A DNA stretch of 64,000 bases from Syngnathus acus (taxonomy: Eukaryota > Chordata > Actinopteri > Syngnathiformes > Syngnathidae). How positions within the stretch are numbered: position 1 is the stretch's first letter; each line of letters opens with the position of its first letter. The stretch is taken from NCBI RefSeq assembly GCF_901709675.1, contig NC_051096.1, forward strand, positions 8,816,461 to 8,880,460, read 5' to 3'. The notes under the pieces were generated by a model. That model did no database searches and had not been told where the DNA came from. It saw nothing but the letters and a program-made list of their open reading frames with translations. Of this stretch, positions 27,042 to 43,595 are shown piece by piece. The translations under genes were made by a program, and so were the position numbers.

Positions 27042-27160
27042 CCTCTATGATTAATGTTATGTTCTTTTGAACGTTCTTATGAATGTCATTGTTGTTGTTG
27101 TTGTTGTTTTTTCTCAAATTCATTGCTGACATACTTGATCCGTGTTTTGCTCTTTCTAGG

Positions 27161-31376
<4,216 letters not shown>

Positions 31377-31671
31377 TTGGAGGATTCCGATTGCAAACAT
31401 TGTATGTGTGAGCACTTGAATGGCGTGACTTTCACATTATGCACTACTGAGTATCACTTCATTTTGTAACTGTAGTGGGTAGTTTGGTGATTGGGTGTCT
31501 TTCTGTGTGAGTAACTGGATCGATAGCATTCTTGTTTTTTTTTTTACTTTGTATTGTTTACTTTGTGTTGTTGCTGGGGATTTCACCTTTCACCATCCCT
31601 GCTCTTAGCATAGGTCCTCTTTGTCTTGTTGATGATACAGTAGGATTGTTTTAAAACATCTGTTCATTAAC

Positions 31672-31800
31672 AGTGTTGCCAGTGACCTTGAAAAAGTAAC
31701 GTAGTTACTTCACTGGTAAGTTCTTTTTAAAAGTAACAGTTACATCACAAGCTACATTATTAGTTACTTTCAGAAGAAGCAACAATACCACTTAATGCAA
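31672..31800. mobile_element. Repeat remnant with GTTAC motifs
   Basis: The text AACAGTGTTGCCAGTGACC ... AAAAAGTAACGTAGTTACTT ... AGTAACAGTTAC resembles a dispersed fish DNA-transposon remnant with short internal inverted GTTAC motifs. I see no complete ends, and the family is not assigned. Confidence 0.4.
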
Positions 31801-32718
31801 AAATGACAGCTCTTTTTGCCATTGTCGTCTACGGAGTCTGTTTATTGGTACCGTTGTCGTATCGGAAGTGTGTTTATTGGTATAATGGAAATTCAAATAT
31901 TTTTCTAGCATTAAAACAAAAAAACGTCCTGAATGGCCTCCTTGTTTTTGTTTGAATAATGTTTCTCAGAAATGCACACTACCCTCCCTATTTTGCGGGT
32001 CCATCAACAGCAGCGCCCTTCCTGCCTCTCCGTGATTGGCGGCCAGAGTCCTCCACTCAGCCAACCTATCAGTGCAGGCAGGGGAGAGTAGTGGTTATCA
32101 GCTGCACTGATTGAAGCTGGAAATCTGTGCATTGGTGGCTGGGAGGGATCATTGTGTGGTCGGTTCCCAGGGCTGGCCGTGTCGCCTGAGAATGAAAACG
32201 ATACGCACGTCTGGCCTGCCCGCCCGTCTCCGGTGATGTAGACGAGCTGAGATGGAAAAAAACGGGAAGCAAGCTTCAAAGTAAGTGGCCCGGTTCGTCA
32301 TAAATCTCATCCCCCAAAAGCCCTCAAATCACATCGGAATTTTTAATGGCGATACAGGCCTTTTATGAGCGCCAATGTTCAGCCCACTTTAGTGTCCCCT
32401 TTCAATGTTGCCCAGATCAAATTTGAGATGTACGTCTAAAATGTATCAAAACCTAAATTGTGCAAAGATATGTCCTACTGTCTACTCTTATCACAAGTGG
32501 CTAATCCCCTGCAATGTATTTTGTCCTTGGTTTCAAAAAATGCCAATCAAAATGTGAAAGAAAAAACAAAAGTTGATCAGAGCAGACCAAGCAGAAGTCA
32601 AGTTGGATGTGCTACCATTTTGCTTATGTACCAAACCCAGGAAAAAAAAAAAGAGATAGATGGCTGCCCTCACATCTGTGGAAGTAGCACAAGGGAGCAC
32701 GTTGGCAAATGAAGGTTC

Positions 32719-32724
32719 TTTATT
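32719..32724 (-). terminator. rpl15: Polyadenylation signal of rpl15
   Basis: AATAAA on the minus strand (TTTATT on plus), 30 bases after the rpl15 stop. This gives a very short 3' UTR, typical of ribosomal protein genes. Confidence 0.7.
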
Positions 32725-32753
32725 TGTTTGAGAGATTCCGAAACACGAGCTCT

Positions 32754-33740
<987 letters not shown>

Positions 33741-34195
33741 TTATCTGCCAACGACAAGAAAAGGAGTGAAATCAAGACTTGATCACATCATGCGTCTTAC
33801 TTTCGTAATGACAGTCATTCTACCTTCCTGCCTATATTAACTAACCCTAACCGGTTAGTCTCGACGGACACTCTTGTGACCAGTCAACGCGCCGTGTTAT
33901 GTTGTACGTGGGCAGCGATTAAAAGTAACATGACCAAATAAAACTGTTTTTGACACTCAGAGCAACGTACAAGGAGGAATGTTTTAATGACTGTAGCGCC
34001 GCTTACTCATATGCCTAAGCCATTAGCATCAACAAATGTGACTTTTAAGACAAGAAAACAAAGTCTCCGTCAGCAAATAATCAGCAGCACCTGTTCACAA
34101 TTCTAACGTGCACACAACGCCTAACACCTAGTAAAAGGATGCACACGTATAACATGCGATGGACATAGATTATAGTTAGGGGAATAGCACAATAC

Positions 34196-34230
34196 CTAGC
34201 TAACGCGATGGTGGGCCAGCCGGAAAGAGG
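34196..34230 (-). promoter_or_regulatory. rpl15: rpl15 untranslated first exon with 5' TOP motif
   Basis: On the minus strand the text CCTCTTTCCGGCTGGCC starts near 34230 and ends at a good donor, GCTAG/gtattg, at 34196. A C followed by pyrimidines at the transcript start is the terminal oligopyrimidine motif of ribosomal protein mRNAs, which couples translation to TOR through LARP1. The exact start base is inferred. This exon would splice to an acceptor just upstream of the ATG at 33734. Confidence 0.7.
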
Positions 34231-34735
34231 ACGCACAATTACCCAGCATGCAATTTGAAGACGGTGTCAAGACGCAATCTGTGACTACTGCGCGATCTGA
34301 GGCGCGCGTGCGCAAAAGGTTAGGGCCATCTTGGACGGCGAACGCTCGCGTAATTTGCATTACGCGCTTGGTCAAAACGCACTCACGCAAGCAAAATGCA
34401 CAAGTGGTACCTGGAAAGTGCCTACACAAATACGGCGCGCATAAATCATATCGGCAATGTTTAGTAGTTATTCCTAATTCACACTGTAGTGTATTCTTTG
34501 AATATAACGTTCTGATTCCGCCTCTAAATGGCCGGGCTCTTTGTACAAAACGCCAGTCCAGTAGATGGCGATATTGCACCGGATGGATGTTTTGTGAACC
34601 TCCTTTAAACTCCGTCAAGAACAAGAACGGTCGGCCCTAAGTGTTCGATACCGCGTTTTATGGAAGCACCTTGCCTTGTGTGATATCGTTAACCATTTGC
34701 CTGTACTAAGTGCGTATTACGCTATTGTATGAAAC
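34231..34735. promoter_or_regulatory. Shared rpl15/sf3a3 divergent promoter region
   Basis: About 500 bp separates the inferred rpl15 start from the sf3a3 ATG. It is CpG-rich (GCGCGCGTGCGC near 34303), with no TATA box seen. It holds an AAGATGGCGCT-like motif variant (AGATGGCGATATT near 34563) typical of YY1-driven housekeeping promoters. Co-regulation is inference from layout. Confidence 0.5.
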
Positions 34736-37700
34736 ATGGAGACAATTTTGGAGCAGCAACGTCGCTATCATGAAGAAAAGGAGAGGCTAATGGATGCTAA
34801 AACAAAAGAAGTGTTACACAAGAAATCGACGGTGAGGTGTTCCCACATTGTGCTACAGTTAGCATGATTGTATAGCGACAGTATGCACTCGGGACATGTT
34901 AAAATAAATAGTATGATTGTTTATTTGAACGCTGCTGTGTCAACAGTTGCGGGAACAGATCAATTCGGATCATAGGACAAGAGCCATGTTGGACGTAAGT
35001 TGTTGTTTTTGAACTTATTCATTTGATTTGAATGGCCATTCTGCCATTGTTGCAATATACTCATCCCCGACAAATTCTGTATCTACACCCTGGCCGCGGG
35101 AGAGCTAGCGCACGCAATGATTGAACTTGACGACTCTGCGATCATTTTTTGAAAACCGTCAAATTGATCTTGAGCAATTAGCTCAAATCCCGTCGTGGAC
35201 TCGAGCTCATGAGACGACTTGCCTTCCGTGATTTGTGTCTTGTCCCATCCCTAGTCCTGAATGAAGCCATACATCAGCCGCAACGTATTTTCTTTCCAAG
35301 ATGGATTTGCCTTTTCATTTGTCAAAATAGCTTTTAATCGGATGCACTTCATTTTCATAAAAACAACAACTTCAATTCCAATGTGCCAGTACCCCAATGT
35401 TGCCAAGGCTGACATATTTTTTCTCGTTTCGTGTACGCTGACTCCCATTTCTTTTTTGTAGCGCTATATGGAAGTGAGTGCCAATCTCAGAGACTCTTAT
35501 GAAGACAAGGATGGGTAAATTTGTTTTCCCAGATTTATAAATGATGACTTCTTTTTTGTTGTTGTCATTTTATGGTAAAATGTCCATACATTTTTCTCGA
35601 AGTGTTCAGCATTCATGCCCGCCCTCTATGTTGACAGAATGAGGAGGGATGAGCTCGCTGCCATCTCGGGGCCCAATGAATTTGCAGAGTTCTACGACAG
35701 ACTTAAACAGATAAAGGAGTTTCACAGGAAGCACCCGAATGAAGTAAGCGATCCATAATTGGAGGTGATTGATGTAATGGAATGCTCCCCCCAACGATTG
35801 ATTTGATTGCTATGCTTGTAGATTTCCATTCCAATGTCTGCAGAATTCGAAGAGCTGATGAAAGCCAGAGACAACCCTAGTGATGAGGCTCAGAGTAAGT
35901 GTCAATATTTTCCACTGTACCGCATCCTAACCTTTATAAAAGTCGAACGGGAGTTAGCTCACGGGTACCCGTCCAGTCTTTTTTTCCAAGGGCCGCCCGC
36001 ATGCGTTTGTAGATCTTAACGTGCGTGCAAATCCATTGTTGCAGACCTCGTGGAATTCACGGATGAAGAAGGATATGGCCGCTACCTTGACCTGCACGAT
36101 TGCTACCTGAAGTACATCAACCTGAAAGCAGCCGAGGTTCTTTTATTTTGCAAAATTCCTCTTACTCGATGAAGCAAACTCACGCCGGTACGTGTATATT
36201 ATTTCTTTCGGCAGAAAGTCGAGTACATCACTTACCTGTCATCGTTTGACCAGCTCTTTGACATCTCCAAAGACAGAAAGAATGCAGAATACAAAAAGTA
36301 ATGATACAAAAGGACATGTCAGGACTTGAAGGCGGATATCAGTGTGCATGCAACACGTGGACCGTGCTTTTGTATTTCTTGCAGGTATTTGGAGATGCTG
36401 CTGGAGTACCTGCAGGACTACACAGATCGAGTCAAACCTCTACTCGACCAAAATGACCTCTATGACAAAGTGCTGTCAGACTTTGAGAAAAAGTGGGAGA
36501 CGGGCACATTTCCAGGGTGGCCTGTAGGTTTGCTTGAAGCTTGCTTGTCTGAGTGTGACTCGTTATTTGAATGAGCTTTTTTGATCACAGAAAGAGACAA
36601 GTAGTGCTTTGACGCACGCCGGCGCTCACCTGGATCTCTCGGCTTTTTCGTCTTGGGAGGTAAACGACAGATGCATTCGATGTGTCATTTCACTGCCACA
36701 TACGTTATTCCTGTCACACAGGAGTTGGCTTCCTTGGGTCTGGACAGATTAAAGTCTGCTCTTCTGGCATTGGGACTGAAATGTGGAGGGTGAGAATGCC
36801 TTCAACACGTAACAACACATTGGTGCCAACCATACCCCAATTTCAAATGGTTGAGCAACAGCTGAATGTGTCTTTATTTTGTGTCCGGTCCCATGTGTTT
36901 TGGACAGGACTCTTGAAGAGAGAGCTCAGCGACTCTTTAGCACCAAAGGCAAATCTTTGGACCTGCTGGATCCATCGCTGTTTGCCAAAAATCCCAAAGT
37001 GAAAGGTCCTAAGAAGTATGTGTTTGGAAACCATACACGAGGGAGGCCCCAATAGCGATTTGTCACAGCACTTGTGTGTGTGTATATTGTACACACCGCA
37101 AGTGGCTCTAACTACTGTCTAATTGATTTCCATTCACCCTACCTGCAGGGACACCGAACGAAACAAGGAAATTGCCTTTTTGGAGGCTCAACTCTATGAA
37201 TACGTCGAAATCCTTGGTGTAAGTATGAGAACGTTAGCAAATGTTTTGAAGAGAATTAGCCATAGACAAGTGTGTCATGTTCATTTGAATTTGTAGGAGC
37301 AGAGGCAGCTTACTCACGAGAATGTGCAGAGGAAGCAAGCGAGAACTGGAGAGGAACGTGAGGAAGAAGAAGAGGAGCAGATCAGCGAAAGTGAAAGCGA
37401 AGACGAAGACAACGAGATCATCTACAACCCTAAAAATCTGCCCCTGGGTTGGGATGGCAAGGTAGAAAAGCTTACTCGCCTATACTGTACAATGGGAATG
37501 TCGAAATGGGTTTGACCAAAGAAATTGCAAATAGTTTTTGACGCCTGTTAAAAAAGGAACTTTAGTGGTTTATAATTGGCCTGTTTCTGCCAGATGCTTG
37601 AAAAGTTGATGTATTTACGCTTTGGAAAAGTAATTTGCAGTGGCGTCTATAAAAATGCTCATGCCGTCTAATAAGCATCCATCTTTCTATGTAGTGATGG

Positions 37701-39601
37701 GAAAAGAAAACCTAAAAATTTGCTTTAAGAACCAGTTTAAGTTTTGTTTTTTTTGGTTACTCCTCTGATGGTTTAAGAAATGGCAAGTCAGTGTGCGCTT
37801 TCAGACCAATGTTGGATAGAGTGCCATCGAGAGGAGTGGGGAGAAAAAACAAACAAACATTTGGGCCATGACTCAAATTTGAGGAATCGTTTTCCCATCA
37901 CTACCCAATTTGTTCATTAAAAGGATGTAAGTTAGATTTTTGTATTTGTAAAATTTGAAATTGTCATTTGAATTTTTCAAAAATAGTTTGGAATGACATG
38001 CAGAGCAGCTTAATTGATCCAGCTCCTAATCATGGTCAGCACACAAGCATTGCCTTTGCTTTGACTTTTCTTCCAGCCAATTCCATACTGGCTCTATAAA
38101 CTCCACGGACTGAATATCAACTACAACTGTGAAATCTGTGGAAACTACACCTACCGAGGACCCAAAGCTTTTCAGAGACACTTTGCGGTAATTTCTGCTC
38201 AAGCAAAGATTCCTACTTTGACTTTTTGTTGTACTTCAAGGGAAAGTTGACCTCTGTCTGGCTGGCTGGCAACATCATGACCCATGTTACCTGTCGCTGC
38301 TCCTCAACCATACTGGTGCCGAGTCAACACCGTTTGAACTAAGATGTAGAATTCAAGTCAAGGTGGCCAGGGGCCAGATCCAGCCCACTTCATCATTTTA
38401 TCTGGCCTATGAGAGCAAAATACTGTCTGTCAACTTTCATGACCCTCACTCAAATGTTTGTGGCATCATTTTTTTGGGGGGAAATTTTTTAAAACCATTT
38501 TTACAGAATAATGGTTGAACAAACTGCTATCCTTGACTTGACACCTGACGTTAATCGTAATCGTTTTTTTTTTTTTTTTTTTTTGCGTAATAGGAGATAC
38601 GATGAGACGAATCATTTATGTGGTTTCACCGTGGTAATGGCACCCCGAGGCAAAAATAACTTTGATATGTATTTGTGTTTTGGATAGGAATGGAGGCATG
38701 CCCATGGCATGCGTTGTCTCGGAATCCCCAACACTGCCCACTTTGCCAATGTCACCCAGATTGAGGATGCTGTTTCTTGTAAGTAACATCTTTGTTGAAA
38801 AGCAAGCCCAGGCTTTACAATGCAACAATTGCCCGAGCCGACGGTTACTTTTGATGCGGACTTCCATGTCGTACTCGCAGCCATCTCCTGGAAATTGGCT
38901 CCATGGTTTTGCTCAACCGCACTCACCACGAGCAATAGTTAAGCTGCATTCTCCTTAAGTTGGTTTCTAGGCTTTTAGGCATTATTTTATTTCACAAATG
39001 AATTTTCTTTCCAATTTGGAAATAAAAAGTGTCTAAAGATATCAATGATCAATCCAAGTGACTTTTGAATATGACATATTTGGAATTGACTTCAAACATG
39101 TTGAGTTCATTCATGATATTTTTGGGCAAAGTTAGTATTGTCCTGCTCCGTGCAGCACCAGTGAATTGAACGCGGCCCAACACAGTCTTTTAGTATTGAT
39201 GTTGAACCCAGCTGCAAATGTTTTGGATTGTAGGGTTAGGGTTAGTCAGTAGGTTTGTTCTAACAACTTTTTTTTTTCCTTTTTCCCCCCTCCTCGACAC
39301 CAGTGTGGGCAAAACTGAAGTCCCAAAAGGCCTTAGAGCGCTGGCAACCTGACACAGAGGTAAGAATGGCAAACATTTGAGATAGATGGATGTCAGTGGG
39401 TCACATTTGATCGTTTGGTCTGATGTCTTCAGCATATAACAAAAACAAAGGAATGATCTTGCCGTTCCAATACTTGACCAAGATTGCAGAAATTTCTTAA
39501 TGGCTGACATTTGTGTTTTTCAGGAGGAATATGAGGACTCTAGCGGAAATGTAGTCAATAAAAAAACATATGAAGATCTCAAGAGGCAGGGTTTACTGTA
39601 G
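34736..39601 (+). CDS. sf3a3: Splicing factor 3A subunit 3 (SF3a60)
   Basis: SF3A3 is part of the SF3a complex, which turns 15S into 17S U2 snRNP and helps U2 bind the branch site. Seventeen exons sum to 1506 nt, giving 501 aa, the same as human: 34736-34831, 34947-34994, 35462-35514, 35638-35743, 35822-35894, 36045-36136, 36215-36297, 36385-36523, 36591-36659, 36722-36789, 36908-37015, 37149-37218, 37297-37461, 38077-38187, 38688-38778, 39304-39359, 39524-39601. It starts [19 protein letters not shown]. The middle has a SAP-like helix pair ([17 protein letters not shown]) and the acidic stretch [18 protein letters not shown]. The C-terminal matrin-type C2H2 zinc finger is [18 protein letters not shown] followed by H in WRHAHGM. 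It ends [13 protein letters not shown]. The start is fixed by alignment to the family. Confidence 0.98.
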
Positions 39602-39684
39602 ATGTTATTTTAAGCAAGGTATTACTTGGATTTGGAGCCACCTTCCATTCCCAACATTGGTATTTTGCAATTTTTGATCATCAC

Positions 39685-39690
39685 AATAAA
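39685..39690 (+). terminator. sf3a3: Polyadenylation signal of sf3a3
   Basis: AATAAA 84 bases after the stop codon. Confidence 0.65.
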
Positions 39691-40038
39691 GATCATCATT
39701 TCGCTACTTCAAAATGTTTGTATTTTTTTCCAGGCGGTTTGAAGTGATGTTCCAGATGCTGTTAATGGTTGACGGTATTTTTCCACAGGACTCCGGTGAA
39801 GCACAGCACTGCATTTCTCTTTTCATTTTAATACCTACATTTTGATGCTGGCTAACCCTAACCCACTTATTACGTCCTAGTATTGTTGCCGTAGTCCGTC
39901 ATCAATCATGGCCGACCTGCTGCGCATGCGCCCCGCAAGTTGTTGCTTCAGACCAACTGGTAGCTTGCACTTTCTTCGTGGCTCAGATCAATCAAACAAT
40001 AAATAATCAGCAATGACACCTTCCGCGACAGTTTTAGG
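39691..40038. other. Intergenic, sf3a3 to hlcs
   Basis: A 350-bp spacer that must contain the hlcs promoter. It has CpG and ATGGCCGACC near 39908 (a YY1-like core) and GCGCATGCGC near 39922 (an NRF1-like palindrome). A short double telomere-like motif lies at 39852-39864. Confidence 0.45.
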
Positions 40039-40915
40039 ATGTTGATAACCTTGTGTTACGTGTATTTGTGGGTGCGTTTCCACAAATGTTGTTCAGGGCT
40101 GATTGGCAACAGCGTCTCAAGGGTGACAAGCAGCCTGCGCTTCTTCCGCACTTGGCGCCGCCGTTGTTCTTTGTCGTCCTCTGTATCTGTTCTGCCAGCC
40201 AATTCGGTCCCTTCAAGCCAGCGCTCGCCTGTCCTTTTGCAGCTGGGAGACGAGTCACTTGCTGTTGCTGAATTCAAGGTATTATTATTATTAACAAACG
40301 GTATACGTTTTCATATCCTCCTCCTTGCAACTACTTGAGAGCATCGCACCGTGCGTTGTGCGTCATCATTGGCGTATTCGCCGTTTAAATGTCCAGTTTC
40401 TTGTCGGAATGATCACCGAAATTGCATGTATTACTGACTCGGAAAGTAGGAGCTAATACAGTACCCCCGCGTTGTCTTGTTAAGATGACTGCTCCAAGTG
40501 TCAAAAGTAAGTAAACATCATGAAAAATCCATAGATAAGCCGCAGCGGTTTATTTTCGTCCAGAAATGACACTTGTCTAAAAGTGCAACGCTTTTCTCCA
40601 ATGGGTATTTGTTCAGTCGAGTCACCATGCACTGACCTGTCAATTGGAAAAAGTTGATTGAACACCTCATTAATCTGCTTTCGTGACAGGATCTTCAACT
40701 TTTACAGTTGCCCAAGCGGTCTGACTTTTGCCGACCTTTGGCTTGCCGCCCCGGCCGGCCACTCGGCACAGTGGCTCAGGCCAGTGTTGACAATTTCGGT
40801 CGACTGGCTGCAGCTTTTTTCGAGGATCGCCTACAACTGGATCATGGACTTGTGCCATCAAAGATTGCCCGTATGTATCTCCGTTGTTCGTTAACCATTG
40901 TTAGCTTACATGAAA

Positions 40916-40948
<33 letters not shown>

Positions 40949-43561
40949 TAACGTATTTTTATGAATGATTGTATATATTTTCTTGATCTACTCAGTGATC
41001 AGCCTCCACGAATCCATTCTTGGTGAATTGCTCCAATGTCCAGCGGATGTAAAGTCACTTCCGTTTGACGACAACAACCAGGGTGTCAATGGTCAGCCTT
41101 TGTCTTGCCGCATGTTACCCTACCTCCAAAACCCCCAGTTCTGTCAAAGTGCGCCACTTCTTACTTACTCTTGTGCAAAGAAGAACAAAGAAAATCAAAG
41201 AGGGTCAGGACCAACTTGCTTCAGTCAGGATCAAGGTACTGTCTCTGAGCAAAATCATCTTCACATGGAGAACCACAGGAAATCGCTCCACCTCTCGAGC
41301 TGCCCCGAATGCCTTGAGCTGGAGAATAGCACAATCCTCTCTGTCAAATACACGTCCGCAAAGAGCATTTCAAATACGCCTCCAGATGACTTGCTGTGCC
41401 TGGATAGTGAGGATGGCACTTTTCCCGACAGTGAAAAAGATGCCAGAAGTTCTTTTTGCAAAAGCCACCAATTTGAATACGACCACAAACTGCCGCCGAA
41501 TGTTTTGGTCTACACAAATGGTAGCAAAGAGCGCTTCCGAGCAGTTCGTCGGCTTTTAACAGAGTGTCTCGACATGGAAAAGTACATTATATATTCTCTT
41601 CAGCCACATCAAGTCCTGAGTGAACCTTGGATGGAGAACTCCAGGCTCTTGGTGCTCGCAGAGGAAGAAGTGCTCACCCCCCAGCTTCACACAAGATTTC
41701 TGAACTACCTGAGCAACGGTGGGAGCGTCCTGGGGCTCGCTTCCTCCCTGTGCCCTGCAGGCATCTCTCTGGAGAATAGAGAGCAACAACCTAGGCAAGT
41801 GCGCCGCCTGAGCTTCACGCCAAAGGACAGCACAAAACTCGAGCTGAGCGTGTTGGCCAGCGGGAAGGTCTTTGTCAGAGATGTTCTGCGACCAGGGACA
41901 TTGGAGCTCTGGGGCGCGATCAAAGATGGCACGCATCGCAACGATATGGTTATCATCAGGCTAACTCGCGGAGTGTATGGAGGGGAAGCTGTCTTGTGCC
42001 AGGTGAGATATTTTGGGAATCATCATATTATTTAGGATTAGGGGAGACAATCTCCACAATGTCAAATTTGAAGTGATATAATTTCAGATGTTTTGACCTC
42101 AGTCTGTGAATTTCTGGAACCCTTGTTATGTATTTCCCGTTGGCAGATCCACCTAGAAAACATTGGCGACTTCCAAAAGCCGGCAAATGAAGTTTTGGAT
42201 GGGTTCAAGGTAAACACTGGACTGCATTATCAAGTCTTGACAGAAATCCTGACTTCTCTTGGCCTCGATTGCCAACAAACACAAAAAACCCCAGCACTGA
42301 GTCCAGTTTACCTTCTGGCCACCTCTCAGGTAAGGCTCTCAAGACTTTTAGAACACTAACCCCCCCCAAGTCATGTTTTGGTTTTGACAATGCAAGCAAT
42401 TTTCCTCTTCCATTTAACATTGTGCGGCGATAGCGCCTGGATACTAGTGTGGGTGCAAACCGTTTTTCCATCCAGCCTTTGTTGAAAGTGTAAGTACAAA
42501 TGCTTTCTTTTTTTTTTATCCTCTGTCTTTCACACAGGAGGCCAAAGCTAAATTTGTTCAGTGTTTATCCACGCACTTAAACCAAGACGGTCTGGTGGTG
42601 ACGTCAAAAGCCTCCCTGAGGATAGTATCCAGTCTTGCGCTACAAGATGCTGCTTTTGCGCATGACTGCTCTCTTCCCCTCGTCACCGATCGGCCCGAGT
42701 CACAGAGCTGGGCCAACTTCTGTTTGGATACCTATGGTAACAACCTGACAACAGTTCTGCTGGGGCATACCTTGCTGTATGCGGAGGTTGTTTCATCCAC
42801 CATGGATCTGGTTGAAGGGTAACACATGTTTTGTGTTTATGATTTACTACATGTAGAGTGGCTGCGATACTGAGGCTGGCTGTATCAAATTCATCTGCTT
42901 CTGTCTACTTCTCAACCTCACATCAACAAGACATGATAGGTCATATCAATAAGAAATAGTCCTATTTATTGAGCACTTTGCTATAGTGGATGCATTCATT
43001 GTACCATATATGGTTATTTCCATAAGGTATGAGGAAAATGCACTGATTATTTTGATAAACTATGAAGACAAAAAAATCCTGAAGGCACTTGGAAAATGTC
43101 GTAGAACCGAAGCGCATAAAATGGAGGTTGAGCTGTATCTGTTTTCACATCTTTTCAAGTTGTACGTAAGGATACAGTGCAATTTTTGCTCATTTGAGGT
43201 TCCTTTCACCTCATTTTGACCTTTAAGACCTGCTCAACAACATACAGTTAATGATCATCACAAACTATTTGCTTTCTTTCTTTCTTTCTTTCTCTTTCTC
43301 TTTTTCTTTCTTTCTCGTTTTCTTTCTTTCTCGTTTTCTTTCTTTCTCTTTCTTTCTTTCTCTTTCTTTCATTCAATGTTGTACTTTTTAACATCTTATT
43401 TGTCTCCCTCTAGACTTAATCTGCATTTACCTGAAGATGTTGGCTTGATAGTCATAGCTGCTCAACAAAGTCAGGGCAAAGGTCAGTCAGTGCTCCTGCA
43501 TAGTAAGTCTGCATACACTGCATGCCGGCTGGCCGGCGTATATGCAAGCTGTGACTGAAGG

Positions 43562-43595
<34 letters not shown>

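Larger units (their letters stand above)
21710..27160. other. Intergenic, top2b to thrb; no gene recognised
   Basis: This 5.45-kb stretch starts with the top2b 3' UTR. I see no exon of rarb, which lies here in human, and no TR-beta-1-type first exon. A CpG-richer patch at about 22315-22500 has a GC box (CCCCGCCC) and several GCCATTGT/ATGGCG motifs and could be a promoter. A strong donor-like site (GCG/gtaagc) at about 25586 could end an untranslated thrb exon. Otherwise the stretch is AT-rich with simple repeats such as (CA)n near 26440 and (GGT)n at 26798-26823. Confidence 0.5.
31377..32753. other. Intergenic between convergent thrb and rpl15
   Basis: The first part is thrb 3' UTR. At 31672-31800 lies a repeat remnant rich in AAAAGTAAC/GTTACTT. 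From 31990 to 32250 the sequence is GC-richer with an inverted CCAAT box (GATTGGC near 32033). A short open frame at 32252 ends at a good donor (TCAAA/gtaagt). No downstream exon was found for it. Confidence 0.5.
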
